Source of the DNA: Paralvinella palmiformis
Lineage: Eukaryota; Annelida; Polychaeta; Terebellida; Alvinellidae
Direction: 5' to 3'
Assembly (NCBI GenBank): GCA_025642065.1
Contig: JAODUP010000107.1
Location: 975,501 to 1,039,500, forward strand
Length of the DNA: 64,000 nucleotides
Made by a program: the position numbers and the translations under genes. Shown here in pieces: positions 12,055 to 23,796 of this stretch. Numbering within the stretch: position 1 is the first letter of the stretch; every line of letters starts with the position of its first letter. Under the pieces are notes generated by a model. It made no database searches, had not been told where the DNA came from, and worked only from the letters and a program-made list of their open reading frames with translations.

Positions 12055-12999
12055 TCCACTTAATTAATCACCACGTTCAGACAGACATATATAGTAATAC
12101 TGGCTTAAAGTGGTAGACAAAACAAGATCTGTCTAGCTTCTGATAAAGGTAGACCCAGGCCTTATGTTAACCTATACGATGTACTGTATAGATTACTGTT
12201 AGCCTGAAAGGTATCGATAACGTGTTAGTGGCGCTAATGATCCAGTTATAGGTTATAGTAGATGACTAACTGACGGCCAGATGCTGGTTTGTTTCATATA
12301 TCAGCTGGCCAGTAGTAGTGTAGGTAGATAGGGAGGTATATACGTACGTAGATCTGTATCCTTATTGAAACCAGAGCCAACAAATCGATGTTATCCAGAT
12401 ATGATGACCCTTAGCTGGAATTAGTTCTAAGAATAGCACTTTATCTGCGGTGTGTGTGAGTGTGTGCCAGAGTGAGCGTGTTTAGTCAGTCAGTCAGTGA
12501 GTCAGTGAGCGATTGACTGGCTCGGTGTAATAATTTTAAGCTGCTTTTGCTCAACAGCAAGGCGCGCGTTGTGTGTGTGTGTGTGTGTGTGCAGGTGTTT
12601 GGTATGGTTGATCACGTGATACGATCTGGCTACATCGGGTAGGCTAACTGATACGGCGAAGGTCTCCAGTGTACGGGATATGGGAGATGATTGTCTCTTA
12701 CTATCGTATCAGCTAAAGAAGTAGATGATTAATCTATTAGTGTGTGTGTGTGTGTGTGTGTGTGGTAGCATCTGTCATAAATGATATGCTGAATGTTTTT
12801 GTATTTGACATAATGCTATCAAGCAAACAAACTGTGTACTTCCAGTTACTTACGTATGCCATATAAGGCCCATAGGCACGTTGAGCTCAGGGTGGGACAA
12901 CAGACATCACTTGTAACACTAGTTTAATACATAATTTTAAAATAAATCAATAAATACAAATCAAAACAATTTCTCCGACCTAACTAACAGTGCAGTGCC

Positions 13000-13257
13000 G
13001 TTGGCAATTGACCGTTGCCATATATGGGTTCAAATCTCAACTTGACTGGGTTTGAATGGTGTTTCAGCTTTCACTTGTTCTCATTACTGTCGAAGGTAAC
13101 TCCCATTTAGTATGCCCACTAGTAGCGCAGTAGTAGGCCATCGACCCCTTCAGCGGCTGGGTTCAAATCCTAGCTTGGCTATGTTTGAATGGTGTTCCAT
13201 CGTTCACTTCGCCTCATTACCTTTGATGCTGACTCCCGTTTAGTATGCCTATCATAC
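13000..13257 (+). repeat. Two tandem diverged SINE-1-related copies
   Basis: Copy one is at about 13000-13115 (gggttcaaatctcaacttga, then gtttgaatggtgtttcagct). Copy two is at about 13123-13257 (gggttcaaatcctagcttgg, then gtttgaatggtgttccatcg and cgcctcattacctttgatgc). Both end in cccatttagtatgcc-like sequence. Flanking sequences at 12829 and 13270 (ctgtgtacttccagttac / ctgtgtacttccaattac) are also similar, so a local duplication of roughly 440 bp is likely. Confidence 0.6.
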
Positions 13258-13446
13258 AGTCAAGCCACTGAGCTGTGTACTTCCAATTACCTCAAATATG
13301 TCGCATTTAACCACGTTTGACACGAGGACATCTCAAGGGATATACCAGGCATGCAGCCCCCCAAACTGTAAAATAAATAAATATCTGTAATTCAAAACAG
13401 TTGACAGTATGAATCATGATTATGAATTAATAATTTCTAACATGTA

Positions 13447-13461
13447 TATTATTATTATTAA

Positions 13462-13504
<43 letters not shown>
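13447..13504. repeat. (ATT)n microsatellite
   Basis: About 58 bp of att/tta units with a single interruption (aac). Confidence 0.93.
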
Positions 13505-14442
13505 GATGTTTTGTGATATTGCATCGTATGTATATGTATTTAATTACTAACATGCACTAAAGTCTTCTTTTCCAAATCCTGAACACATCCCTGTGAGATT
13601 TCGTACGTTGAACTTGTTCAGTCGACCAATCAGTGCACCTCCTAGATTTAACCTACCTTTAGCTTCCAGTTAGTATTGATGTCACAATCAACATCCCAAA
13701 CACCAAGGTTGATTTTTATCTTTAGCTATATATCGAAATCATCTTCGAATTATCCAATCAACAAAGTGCCCTTTTCGAACAGCAACTCGCCCAATTTTGT
13801 TGCTTTCTTAAAGAAGAGCTTCCCTTTGAAGTCTCACTCTGGCAGGAGAAATCAGATAACGAGGTTGAAACTGTGAACGCTTAAACGGTGAAAAGTTTGT
13901 TTGCTGAGTGAAAGTTTAAACCTTCTTGTTAGAAGTTGATGTAAGGAAATACCTTTATAAAGCATTAGTTTTCTAGGTAGGTTTCGGTAGCCTTATACTG
14001 AAGTTTCACCGTACGGCGCCTTTAAACGTTCATCTTTGTAGGAGGAGCACTTGTTTAAAAACCGTATCATCATCATCATCATCATCATCAATATTGTTGT
14101 TATAAATATGAAGCTGCGATGGGTTTTAAATGTTTCACAGATACTCTGTATAGTTTGGTTTGTGGATTGTTTATAAAATCTTCGTCAGCCATATACACCC
14201 TTTCAAGGTCACAACCGTACCATTCCAAATTAAGGGCAGAGGTGCTACATTAGCATTAGAATGGTATATACTGTAACTGTAAGATGTGTCAACGTTTGTG
14301 AATTATGGATGATTTATATATCAGCGCGAATTCCTTTCTTTTCGGTTACGTCCTTGACCCGAAGAAGCGATCCTTGGTAAAAGTGGACTGCTGTGATCCG
14401 TAGACTTTGTTGTATCCTGATGTGAACTGTTTTTATATTTGT

Positions 14443-14492
14443 GTGAGTGTGTGTGTGTGCGCGCGTGCCCGCGTGTGTGTGTATGTGTGTGT

Positions 14493-14545
<53 letters not shown>
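14443..14545. repeat. Composite (TG)n(GA)n microsatellite
   Basis: A (TG) run, interrupted by gcgcgcgtgcccgcg, passes into a pure (GA) run. The open frame across it encodes Val/Cys then Glu/Arg repeats and is not a gene. Confidence 0.93.
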
Positions 14546-14549
<4 letters not shown>

Positions 14550-14910
14550 TGCCAGGTTAATGGAGTCTATCTCCAGCTCAGAATGGCTCTGATGAAGTGT
14601 TCATGAGAGTGGAGATGGTACTATTTATGTACAGGACGGTGGTACAGCGGCTGGTAATCGTAAAGTCGTGATTATAACATCTGATACCTTTACTCCATCG
14701 AGTACCATATATTACTCTATTGTTTTGACAATTCTTATTATCTTATTGTGTCATCACTGATAACCAGATGAGCCAGAGAGCCGGTTATATTGAATCAATT
14801 GTCCCCGCCATTCAGCTGAGCACGTTTTAATGTTTATCCCACGGATACAATTTCATGATTGTCCCAAATTCCGATTTGCCTAAAAAGAGAAAAGTCCCCA
14901 AACATTCACA

Positions 14911-15101
14911 GGACACCTCCGTGGTCTAGCTGGTAGCGCGTTGGATCACAGATCACTACCAACCGAGTTCGAATCTCAGCGTGCCGATATCTGAAGGGTG
15001 TTTCATCTTTCGCTTCGCTTCATTACCTTTGGAGGTCGCTCGGCCGATGTAGCCTACCGTGTGCACAAAAGTGGCCGTATTAACAACAACAACAACAACA
15101 C
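14911..15101 (+). repeat. SINE-1 copy, near full length, (AAC)n tail
   Basis: The copy begins ggacacctccgtggtctagc, with A box gtggtctagctggtagcgcg and B box gagttcgaatctc. The body has atctgaagggtgtttcatct, tcattacctttggaggtcgc and gcacaaaagtggccgta. It ends in (aac)n, where most copies end in (atc)n. Confidence 0.93.
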
Positions 15102-15684
15102 CAGTTTATTCTGTATCAGCGTTCAAGTCTGAAGTATTTAGTCGATTTAAGACTATAATCAAAGCTGACCGTAAACTCTTCCAAATATTAACTTTAGCTG
15201 AGACTACAAAACATAATTTACCTGGTCGTTGAATTTTTAATTTAAATGTCATTTTAATATACCTCTTCCCAATGGGGTTCCTTGTGTGCGTGCGTGCGTG
15301 CGTGCGTGTGTGTGTGTGTGTGTGTGTGTGTATGTTATAAAGATATTTAAGGCGCTGGCACAGGTGTTATGCTTTTATTCAAACAACAATTATAACTCCA
15401 AACTATTTACAAATATATTTAATTGCATGTATAATTAATTACCGTTATAATTAGTAAAAAAACTAATTTCTAAAATAATCCAGAAGAGGATAATATAAAT
15501 ATAAACAAAAAACTATCATATAAACAAAACCAGACTTTGTGCTGAACATTACGGCCAAGAATTCATCAATAAAGATTAAGCCTAAAATGGAAAAGTAAAA
15601 TATTAGTACACAGTATGAATAATATATGAATAGTATAATAATAAATTATAATAAATTCAGATTAAAACTAGTAGCAGTGATATT

Positions 15685-15704
15685 GTGTATGTCTGTGTGT
15701 GTGC

Positions 15705-15775
<71 letters not shown>

Positions 15776-15818
15776 GTGTGTGTGTGCGTGTGTGTGTGTG
15801 TGTGTGTTTTCTGCTACA
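15685..15818. repeat. Composite (TG)n(CT)n(TA)n(TG)n microsatellite
   Basis: Four dinucleotide runs lie in series. A separate (TGCG)n(TG)n run lies at 15284-15331. The open frames on both strands here are repeat translations. Confidence 0.93.
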
Positions 15819-16527
15819 AATATAAGTAGATTTATATGACGTTGGCTCGTTGGATGACAGCAAAGCTTTCATCAAACGAAAACAAGTTCGTTTGCCGATA
15901 AAACATATATTTCATTACATTGAGTGATGGAAGACGGATATATATTTTTTGTTTGTTTAGCCGAAACGACTGGAATAGGTTCTTCGGTTGCAGATGTTAC
16001 GCCATTTTATTAACCGTTGATACTTGATTAAGTACAGACATCTGTGTTTAATTTGATTCTTCGTTGCTAAATGAACAGAGATTTCGGTGAAAGACTTCTC
16101 TACCTAATGAGTTAGTGGCGCTCAGTTGTTGAACAGATCAGACATCGGTCGATTGAATTGAATTTGAATTGGATTTTTTGTAGACTTTAGAAGTGAAATT
16201 TGAACTGATCAGTTTAGAATCGATATATTAGGATTGATCTAATTTATTATTTAGCTTGTCTTTTACTTAAAAAATTAGCAATAACATTAATTGTTGCTAA
16301 GAGTTTACCCCAAATAGTGTTTTTCCGTGTTGCATATTTTCCATCTTCGGGTGCTACCGTAGTTGCCCAGACATGGATGGAGTTCTGGAATTGGAATTGA
16401 CCATCTTTTCCTGTTCCTGAATCGGAATTGATCAATTTGTTTATGGAATTGCAGCTGATCAAATGGAATTGACCCCATATCTGGAACAGTCTTCCATTGC
16501 CGCTTCAATATAAATAAAGTAATGGGA

Positions 16528-16680
16528 GCACTCTTATAGTACAGTGGTTAGAAAATAGTGCACTGCAAAGCATCAGATCGTGGGTTTGAATCCTGTTCGC
16601 GTCCGTATTTCTGGGATGTTACCCTAAGTAGTCACCAGCACTGAGGCTTAAAGCAAACCATTGAATTGCTCAATTGTATA
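16528..16680 (+). repeat. SINE-2 copy, full head and tail
   Basis: The A-box-like head is tatagtacagtggttagaaa and the B box is gtgggtttgaatcctgttcg. These are followed by cgtatttctgggatgttacc, ctaagtagtcaccagcactg and aggcttaaagcaaacc. It is one of the two clearest copies of the second tRNA-like family. It ends without an (ACTC)n expansion. Confidence 0.78.
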
Positions 16681-17294
16681 TGAAGTAAACAAACGGGTGT
16701 TTAATAATTGTGTGTCTGTGTGTGTGTGTGTGTGTGTGTCAGTTTATTTCAAGTAAAAAACATCACAAATACATCTACTCAATACAGTCATACACTTTAA
16801 CACTAGACGCATATTAAAATGAAAGAGATATAAAATATTGTTTAGTTTGAATAACATTATTATTTGATATTTATAGATCAGAAGTAATGGTGACAGTTGT
16901 ATTGTTTATTGATTGATGACAACAATCTGTTTAAACATTCTGAACAGGTTTTTGGGCGGATTTGACATCAAATGAATCACTTCTTTGCAGCTAACAAACA
17001 TCGAATTAGACCCGTTCTCTAGCTAAAACGCAACGCTGCACAGAACGCATTGTCATATATGCAGCGTTGAATTTGTAATGTACTCGCTGTAATCACGCCA
17101 CAGCGTTGTAGATTAGAGCTTACAACAATGAGATTTCGATAAATGAAGCTTAATTGAAAAATCAATTGCAAACAAATATTTGCTTTTCAGCTTACACAGA
17201 GGCTTCTTAGAGTTGTCACGAAATATCGACATTTTCCTTAAAATTGGATAATGTGATAAATCAGAAATACAGATTTGACTTTAAAACCCATTGG

Positions 17295-17295
<1 letters not shown>

Positions 17296-17367
<72 letters not shown>

Positions 17368-17390
17368 TGCGTGTGTGCGTGTGTGTGTGT
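17296..17390. repeat. (TA)n then (TG)n microsatellite flanking a palindromic element
   Basis: A (TA) run at about 17296-17320 is joined by catatggg to a (TG) run reaching 17390. The palindromic element starts five bases later, and a second (TA) run follows it at about 17539-17570. Confidence 0.93.
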
Positions 17391-17394
17391 GTTG

Positions 17395-17533
17395 CAATTA
17401 ATCTGTATAATCAGGTAATATGTATATTACCTGAAATTTTCAATATAATACATCTAATGCTAACTGAGATTTAATACAGATTACCTGAAAATGTTAGGTA
17501 ATATACATATTACCTAATTATACAGATTAACTG
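17395..17533 (-). mobile_element. Palindromic MITE-like element, copy 1
   Basis: This 139 bp element has long terminal inverted repeats: the left end reads caattaatctgtataatcag, then gtaatatgtatattacctga. The right end reads taggtaatatacatattacc, then taattatacagattaactg. The asymmetric middle (aactgagatttaatacagat) fixes orientation, and its reverse complement matches the copy at 45085. It has no coding capacity. It sits between (TG)n and (TA)n runs, so any target duplication is masked. It looks like a non-autonomous element or self-complementary repeat that lives in microsatellites; the superfamily is unknown. Confidence 0.75.
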
Positions 17534-17573
<40 letters not shown>

Positions 17574-17734
17574 ATGAGTGATTTGGAAAGAAAAATAATA
17601 CAAGTTTCAATTGTAATAATCATGTGACAGATTGTGGCAGGAGACACGTCATATTTGGCCTAAAATTAATGAGTCATGCACAACTACAATTCTTGTTGTT
17701 TAAAAAAACTATATACACAATTAATCTGTATACT

Positions 17735-17787
17735 CGGCCCATTTAGCCTACCATGTGCACAAAAGGGGCTGTAAAACATCAACCATC
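17735..17787 (+). repeat. SINE-1 3' fragment
   Basis: Only the 3' body remains: cggcccatttagcctaccat, then gtgcacaaaaggggctgtaa and aacatcaaccatc. It is a truncated copy. Confidence 0.85.
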
Positions 17788-17999
17788 GGTATACAGTGTA
17801 AATAATTTAGATAAGAAAATTCAGTTTTTCTGGTAGAATATGTTGACATGACTTATTGATTATTAATCCATTAAATCTTACTTAGTATCATGAGAGGAAC
17901 TCCCATTTGATTAACCTGGGTGACTAAGCACCACTAATTCACATCACACGAAAACATACTTATATTTGGCTACTATGTTGAATATTATATTGTATAATG

Positions 18000-18064
<65 letters not shown>

Positions 18065-18076
18065 AGAGAGAGAGAG
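18000..18076. repeat. Composite (CT)n(CA)n(GA)n microsatellite
   Basis: Runs of ct, ca and ga lie in series, with one ctcctc interruption. Confidence 0.93.
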
Positions 18077-18646
18077 TACATTTCCATGTATCACCGCCGG
18101 TCAAGACGATCACCAGTCAAGTGCCACTAGCCTGTCACCAATCGATCATGATTATATGTTGACCAGATGCTGAACGAGTCCAAATGTTAACTATCCCGGA
18201 CGGTGCTAATGAAGACAGAACTCCCATCCACATCCACTTCCTTCCCTGGTCTAACTCCACACCTGTCCACTAACAATCACGAGGAGAGACCATCGGTGTT
18301 TCGACGAGATTATCTTTTTTGGGCATTTCACTATCAGTACCTTGACCCCATTCAGCGGCCTCCACTACTTTGTTCGTCATTGTACCGTGATTGATTTTGG
18401 CAAGAATGATTTATCCATACAAATTTTAAAATGTTCCCATCAACCGTTAAATGTGCATTTTGATCCTATTTGTAAAGGCTTCCCTTGGACGGTGTTGCGT
18501 CAGAATTGATTGGACGGGGATGTTGATTTTTCCATTTTCGGTTCAGTTTTGTTTTTTGGTGGATTTAACAAAACCAAATAAGGTTTTAGAAATTGTGTGA
18601 ATTCCTTCAAAGTGGACTTCATTAAACCGGAAAATAGTTTGGAAGG

Positions 18647-18829
18647 TGATGATCGCTGTTTTACGGCCACCTTTGTGCACACGATAGGCTAAATGGGCCG
18701 AGGGACGTCCAAGGGTAATGAAACGAAGTCAAAGATGAAACACCGTTCAGATATGCCCACGCCGAGATTCGAACTCAGGTGGTAGTGATCCGTTGTCCGA
18801 CGCCCTACCAACTAGGCCACGGGGGCGCC
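18647..18829 (-). repeat. SINE-1 copy, minus strand, full length
   Basis: On the + strand it reads tgatgatcgctgttttacgg, then gtgcacacgataggctaaat, gaaacgaagtcaaagatgaa, ccgagattcgaactcaggtg and ggccacgggggcgcc. It ends about 105 bp upstream of the exon at 18935. A weak ttggaa duplication may flank it. Confidence 0.93.
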
Positions 18830-18934
18830 GTCTTGGAATAGTAGGATGCTGCATGGTTATTACTAAGGAGATGTGAATGCTGTTGTTATATGTTATTCCC
18901 GGTTAATCAGACTTTTTCGTTGCCCGTATTTCAG

Positions 18935-19069
18935 CACGGCGGCGCAAGCGGTGGTTATGACATGAGAGTACGTGAAGCGTGGGAGAGAGGCTATACGGGT
19001 CATGGAGTGGTCGTCACCATACTGGATGATGGCATCGAACACACACACGCTGATCTTGTGGACAATTAC
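18935..19069 (+). CDS. furin-like: Furin-like proprotein convertase, internal exon with catalytic Asp
   Basis: This exon encodes 45 residues, phase 0 to phase 0, between the acceptor cccgtatttcag and a perfect consensus donor gtaagt. The peptide runs HGGASGGYDMRVREAW, then ERGYTGHGVVVTILDDGIE, then HTHADLVDNY. The first Asp of L-D-D-G (exon residue 31) aligns with the catalytic Asp of the subtilisin-like triad. The second Asp corresponds to the family's acidic substrate-pocket residue. GYTGHG and ILDDGIE resemble furin more than PC1/3 or PC2, which typically read GITGKG. The exon joins in frame with the exon at 8665-8802 to give WYL-HGGASGG across a 10.1 kb intron. It is the best single piece of evidence for the gene. 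Furin assignment within the family is moderate and convertase assignment is near certain. Confidence 0.93.
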
Positions 19070-19091
19070 GTAAGTACGGGGTGAAGGAGTG

Positions 19092-19122
<31 letters not shown>

Positions 19123-19317
19123 GATGACGAGGCATTGGTGTAATGCGGTTGTCTGGATGTGTCGATGATATTGTGTTGATTGTCTTGGAGTGATCATTTA
19201 AAGGATGGTTTCCTGGGCGGGCGGGCGGGCAAGCACACACGCACGCACGCATGCACACACCCCGCACACACACACACATGTACATGCAACTCATCAGTGG
19301 AATGAGATTTCATTTAC

Positions 19318-19352
19318 ACACACACTCACACACACACACACACACACACATG

Positions 19353-19385
<33 letters not shown>
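19318..19385. repeat. (CA)n(TA)n microsatellite
   Basis: A (CA) run passes through tgtaaa into a (TA) run. A (GAT)n run lies just after the exon donor at 19092-19122. Confidence 0.93.
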
Positions 19386-19390
<5 letters not shown>

Positions 19391-20396
19391 ATAAATTTTA
19401 AATATTTATATAGAAGTTTCACCAACTCATCCCCTCGTTAAGCCAGAGTTCATCTCTGATATAAGGAAATTCTTACGTATTGTAAACATCATATCATTTG
19501 CCATCTCATCTACTTTAATCAAACATCCAAGAAAATGGCTGCTATGTAATACAACATACATCAATAAGTGTGCCAATGATTGTCAACATATTGCCCCTAT
19601 GGATAAGGAAATATGTCAAAATCTAGCATGTTTTAGACACTGTATGGTAGAAGAGGTGATTTGATGGATGCGATTTAGCAACCGTCGTGTATAAAACCTT
19701 ACAATAATAAGTGGTAATAAGTATAGGCTTAACATATCTGTTATTTACTTTACAGTGGTTTTTATTGTTGCTACATATCTATTCTGTAATATTGTATTCT
19801 AGCCACTGATTGTTTAGTTACGACACTGTATAAAGTAGTTTCTTCCACATTATACTGATAATAATCAGTTTGACTAATGGCATGTATAAAAAGTCCATTT
19901 AAAAACGTCCTTAACTGACGTAAAACTGTGACATGCTGAAAATTGGAAGATGACAAAAAATTGACAACAATATATGGCAATATTTAAAGCCAATTATTTG
20001 CAGCTAGGGAACAGATGTCCATGATTTGGTTTAATCAATTGCTTTATTTTACTAAACCCATATTATTTGACTACCATATATGTTTTAATTAAGTGCATCC
20101 CAAATTCCATGTATCAAGGGTAACAAGTCCTAAATATATTGTATGGATATATGCCTCAGCTGCTACAGTCCAGTTTAAAAGGATATTAATTAGCTATTGT
20201 TAATTAGTGTTTAACGTGCTACTCCGGTTACGTTTTGTTTAATTGGAAAGTTTTCAAGAGATCTATACGAACATTTTATTAAATTGTAGCTGTGGATAAA
20301 ATTTGAAACCCGATGTTGTCATCTACAACCCGCGCTTCTTTTTTAAAGTGCGCAGTTAGTAATAGGGATGCTATCCACACCTTTATGGGTGAATTG

Positions 20397-20430
20397 CTCT
20401 CTCTCTCTCTCTCTCTCTCTCGCTCTCTCT
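20397..20430. repeat. (CT)n microsatellite
   Basis: A ct run with one cgctct interruption. Nearby simple repeats are (GTTT)n at 20845-20885 and (TG)n at 21036-21065. Confidence 0.92.
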
Positions 20431-21032
20431 GTGGTCGGCGGTCGTAGTCCTCAGCTTATGAGTGGTATATTGCTTGGTCCGGAAGTAGCAACGGCGTTAA
20501 TTGTTATTTATTCGAGCTTTTCTCGGTAGGCTTGATTTAAGTGCCGCCGCTAACCACATTGATATAAACAGAGCCGGCTGTCCGTTATAGATAGACTTCT
20601 ACAGAGAGACGGAGAGTGAGTGAGTGAGTCGGGCTTTTCGTTGATTGGTTCACCCGAGCGTTGTTTGGCCGTAACCTTCTGACCGAGATCTGCACGAGGA
20701 CAACGACCACATCGTGACTAATTTGCAGTGACTGATTTGCATCACGGTGGCGCCACCTACTTTTATTCTCCCCGTTTATCCGTTGATGGTAAACGCTGCG
20801 GAATTGCCGGACTATTTCCACTGGTACGTTTCGGTGTTTATCTGTTTGTTTGTTTGTCTGTTTGTTTGTTTGTTTGTTTGTCTGCTGGTGGCGTTGGGGT
20901 CTATACCATTCATTTAGCTACAGCATGTCCTTTGTAATGGGGACAACGGGATGGACTGTGTTCTTACCCATCGCTCGTCGGCAGACTAACGGTAGAGGAG
21001 GAAATCCTTAGTGTCGGTGGAGGGAGATGTTG

Positions 21033-21069
<37 letters not shown>

Positions 21070-22132
21070 AGGCAGGCAGATGTAAAATACGCGATGTTTT
21101 ACAGATAATTAGGTGGTTATGGTGTACCTACCAGACATGGTGGTGAACATATGTGGTCATACACATACATGTCAATATTTGATGTTCGTACAAACCTATG
21201 GTGAATCTGGTGAGGCACATCAAAGTCAGACCTCAGACTTCCACAATAGTCCTCAATGATATGCAAATATATGTTTGTAAATGAGCACGAAATTTAGGTG
21301 TACGGGGGACCCGTAACTGAATACTGATACACTCCAAAAGTTCACGTAAACGTATAATATGTAAACAATCTTGCCAGATTTGGCAACTGCAGACAATACG
21401 AACTTGGTTGTTACAAGTCTGTGGCCAGCCGCACTCACTACCAGTTAAGTCACAGAGTAGTGTGTTCTTCTTTTCTATTGGCTTATAGCCTCCACTACCA
21501 GCTGGCTAATTGTCTGACTATATGTATCATTTGATCCAGATCAGATGTGATTGGTCGACGTCGAAATGTGTCCACGCAGTCTGCATTAATCACGCCGACC
21601 ACACGACGGCTCGCTCGGTTACGCCGCCCCACGGAGCACCCCCCCCCCCCCGTTCTTGCGTAACATATGGAGGCCGGAAGAAACGAGAACCATATTGTCT
21701 TTCACAGTCTGTTGGTTCGTGGCAGCCAGGACGGGACCGGGCTTCAGCGGGTGGCGGTAATAGATTGTGTGATAACGTGTTCAGAGAGCGGGAGGTGATA
21801 GATTTATCCTCTGGCGCAGGCCGTAATTAAATTTCGTCGCCTGTCCAACTCGGCTGTCTTCTTGCGTCATTGGTTACGGCGTTGGAGAACGGCGCCCGCT
21901 TACGCGTTAACGTCATGCCACATCGTTGGTAGTCGGGGCTTTTTTTGTTTTCAGTCGCTCGGTGCTCTTGTTGAGAAACTCATCAACTAATTGATAACCA
22001 GTGTTTACTCTATAGGGCGGTTAGGTTTAGAGTGAACTCGAATGCGAAATGCGTTTGTTTTGGGGTCACTTTTGTACACGTGGTCGCCCGATTGGTTCCC
22101 GCAGTTTCCCGAGATCTTCCATACCTATGTTT

Positions 22133-22319
22133 GGGACGTCTCCGTGGTCTAGCGGTAGCGTGTTGGACCACATATCACTATCACCCTTGTTCGTATCTCG
22201 GCGTGGGCATATCTGAAGGCTGTTTCATCTTTGACTTCGCTTCATTACCTTCGGAGGTCGCTCGGCCCATTTAGCCACCATGTACACAAAGGTGGCCGTA
22301 AAACACCAATCATATATCA
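22133..22319 (+). repeat. SINE-1 copy with target-site duplication
   Basis: The copy starts gggacgtctccgtggtctag and has A box gtggtctagcggtagcgtg. The body continues catatctgaaggctgtttca, cattaccttcggaggtcgct and gtggccgtaaaacaccaatc. The flanks tccatacctatgtt (22118) and tccatacttatgtt (22320) are a 14 bp direct repeat with one mismatch, as expected for LINE-driven insertion. Confidence 0.95.
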
Positions 22320-22366
22320 TCCATACTTATGTTAGTTGGACCTTTTCATTTTTGAAATTGCTCTTG

Positions 22367-22425
22367 TCCATATCACCCAGATGTGACCAGCTCCGAGGCT
22401 AAACAAGGACTTCAGTCACTGACAC
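22367..22425 (+). repeat. SINE-2 tail fragment
   Basis: tatcacccagatgtgaccag, then ctccgaggctaaacaaggac, then ttcagtcactg matches the SINE-2 3' end. A strongly decayed reverse SINE-1 (gaaatatcttcagatgtagc, ggatttgaaccccag) follows to about 22545. Confidence 0.55.
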
Positions 22426-22757
22426 AAGCGACGTGAAGATGAAATATCTTCAGATGTAGCTTAGGCGCCATGGATTTGAACCCCAGTACTAGAGCACACG
22501 AGTCCATAGCCGGTCGTGCTAATAGTCTGGCATGGAGATGCCAGTGCCGTGATCCAGTTAGAAATAGGCAAATAAATCGGTTCCCGAATAGAGATGAATA
22601 GGGATTTTAATTGGTAAGATGATGCCGTTAATGATAATAATTGTCAGTTTATACGATAAGACCACGGTGCTGTGTCCTGACCATGTTTATTAATATAGTC
22701 ACTTATGTGTTCAATGATGGACGCTTTAATCTCATTGTTGTTGTTGTTGTTGTTGTT

Positions 22758-22921
22758 ACATCCGTGGTCTAACGGTAGCGTGTTGGATCACAGATCACTA
22801 CCACCCGTGTTCGAATCTCGGCGTGGGCATATCTGAAGGTTGTTTCATCTTTGACTTCGCTTCATTACCTTAGGAGGTCGCTCGGCCCATTTAGCCTACA
22901 TTGTGCACCAAAGTCGTCGAG
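22758..22921 (+). repeat. SINE-1 copy
   Basis: The copy starts acatccgtggtctaacggta directly after a (GTT)n run (22735-22756). B box gtgttcgaatctcg and the body gaaggttgtttcatctttga and ctcggcccatttagcctaca are intact. The 3' end is degraded after gtgcaccaaagtcg. Confidence 0.93.
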
Positions 22922-23462
22922 TGATAAAGTGATGGGATTAGAATGATGAAGAAACTGGATTGGGATCCATTTTTTACTGTCATTCGGTTGGCTTCGAAGC
23001 CACCACAGTGAATTCCAGTTCGAATGGCGGCTTAAAGCAACGGATTAGGGATTTTCTCTGCGCGATGAGCAACTGGACGCGGGGTAGTAATACTGCCGGA
23101 GAAATCTATGAAATTGCAAGGCTGTACTGGTTCATAAACTGCCATGGAGGTCAACGGTCGTTTTCATTTCGGCTGAAATAAGATACCCCTCTTTAGAATG
23201 ATAACAGCCGTGAGTTGAGGTTGTCACGTACCTCGGACAGTCATTAACGTTTACAGTCAGTCGCTGACATTTAGTCATTTCTACGGATTATTATCAACAG
23301 TTTCTTTGACATTGGAGCCCGAAATGGGAAGTAATTAATGTCCACTCCTATAAGATATGTTATTTCGCAACGCCTTAGAGTAACCTTCTTACAGGTTATA
23401 TAGGGCGCTATATAAATTTTGTCTGCCATTCCTCTCATCTTCTTACACATCGTCCTCATTCT

Positions 23463-23574
23463 GTGGCTTGAGGGCGCTGCGATAGCCCAATGGTTACCAC
23501 CACTGGCCCGTAGACCTCCGGATTGTGAGGTCGAAATCCGACTCGCGCTTGCGTTTGTGAACTTTGTTTCCTTA
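23463..23574 (+). repeat. SINE-2 5' half, split by SINE-1 insertions
   Basis: The tRNA-like head gggcgctgcgatagcccaat is followed by a B-box-like stretch (tgaggtcgaaatccgactcg). The expected tail (tctactggtcacacctccca, ggtgtaatcagtgccgaggt) resumes at 23797-23870. The SINE-1 cluster at 23575-23796 therefore appears to have inserted into an older SINE-2. Confidence 0.6.
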
Positions 23575-23671
23575 GAGGAGGATGATGATGATTGATGTTT
23601 TACGCCCACTTTCGGCCCATTTAGCCTACAATGGGCACAAAAGTGGCCTTAAAACACCAATCATCATCATG
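23575..23671. repeat. Inverted SINE-1 3' ends (foldback)
   Basis: A minus-strand SINE-1 3' end (gatgatgatgattgatgttt, tacgcccacttt; to about 23611) abuts a plus-strand 3' end (cggcccatttagcctacaat, gggcacaaaagtggccttaa, aacaccaatcatcatcat). The two arms are complementary over about 30 bp and would form a hairpin. Confidence 0.85.
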
Positions 23672-23796
23672 ATTACGGCCCCTTTTTGCACATGGTAGGC
23701 GAAAGATGAAACACCCTTCAGATATGCCCACGCTGAGAATCGAACTCGAGTGGTAGTGATCTGTGATCCAACGCGCTATCAGTTAGACCACGGTTT
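23666..23796 (-). repeat. SINE-1 copy, minus strand
   Basis: On the + strand it reads atgattacggcccctttttg, then cacatggtaggcgaaagatg, aacacccttcagatatgccc, gagaatcgaactcgagtggt and gctatcagttagaccacgg. There is an internal deletion between ggtaggc and gaaagatg, which removes the ctcggcccattta-to-cttcgcttc section. Confidence 0.88.

Larger units (their letters stand above)
8803..18934 (+). other. Intron between convertase exons (10.1 kb)
   Basis: The boundaries are gtatgt and tttcag, and both flanking exons are phase 0, so the intron is inferred directly from the joined reading frame. It contains SINE-1 and SINE-2 copies, a palindromic element at 17.4 kb and many microsatellites. From 9125 to 11420 it is AT-rich with no element recognised. 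From 13510 to 14400 nothing was recognised apart from a short (ATC)n at about 14067-14090. Confidence 0.85.

Noticed and set aside
18890..18934. Start codon at 18890 as a gene start for the convertase exon
   Set aside because: The in-frame Met lies in intron sequence upstream of a clear acceptor at 18934, and homology to the family starts exactly after it.
22133..22210. Possible tRNA genes (good A and B boxes at many sites)
   Set aside because: Each is the head of a SINE: the same sequence recurs about 20 times with a common non-tRNA body and target duplications, and acceptor-stem pairing is poor.
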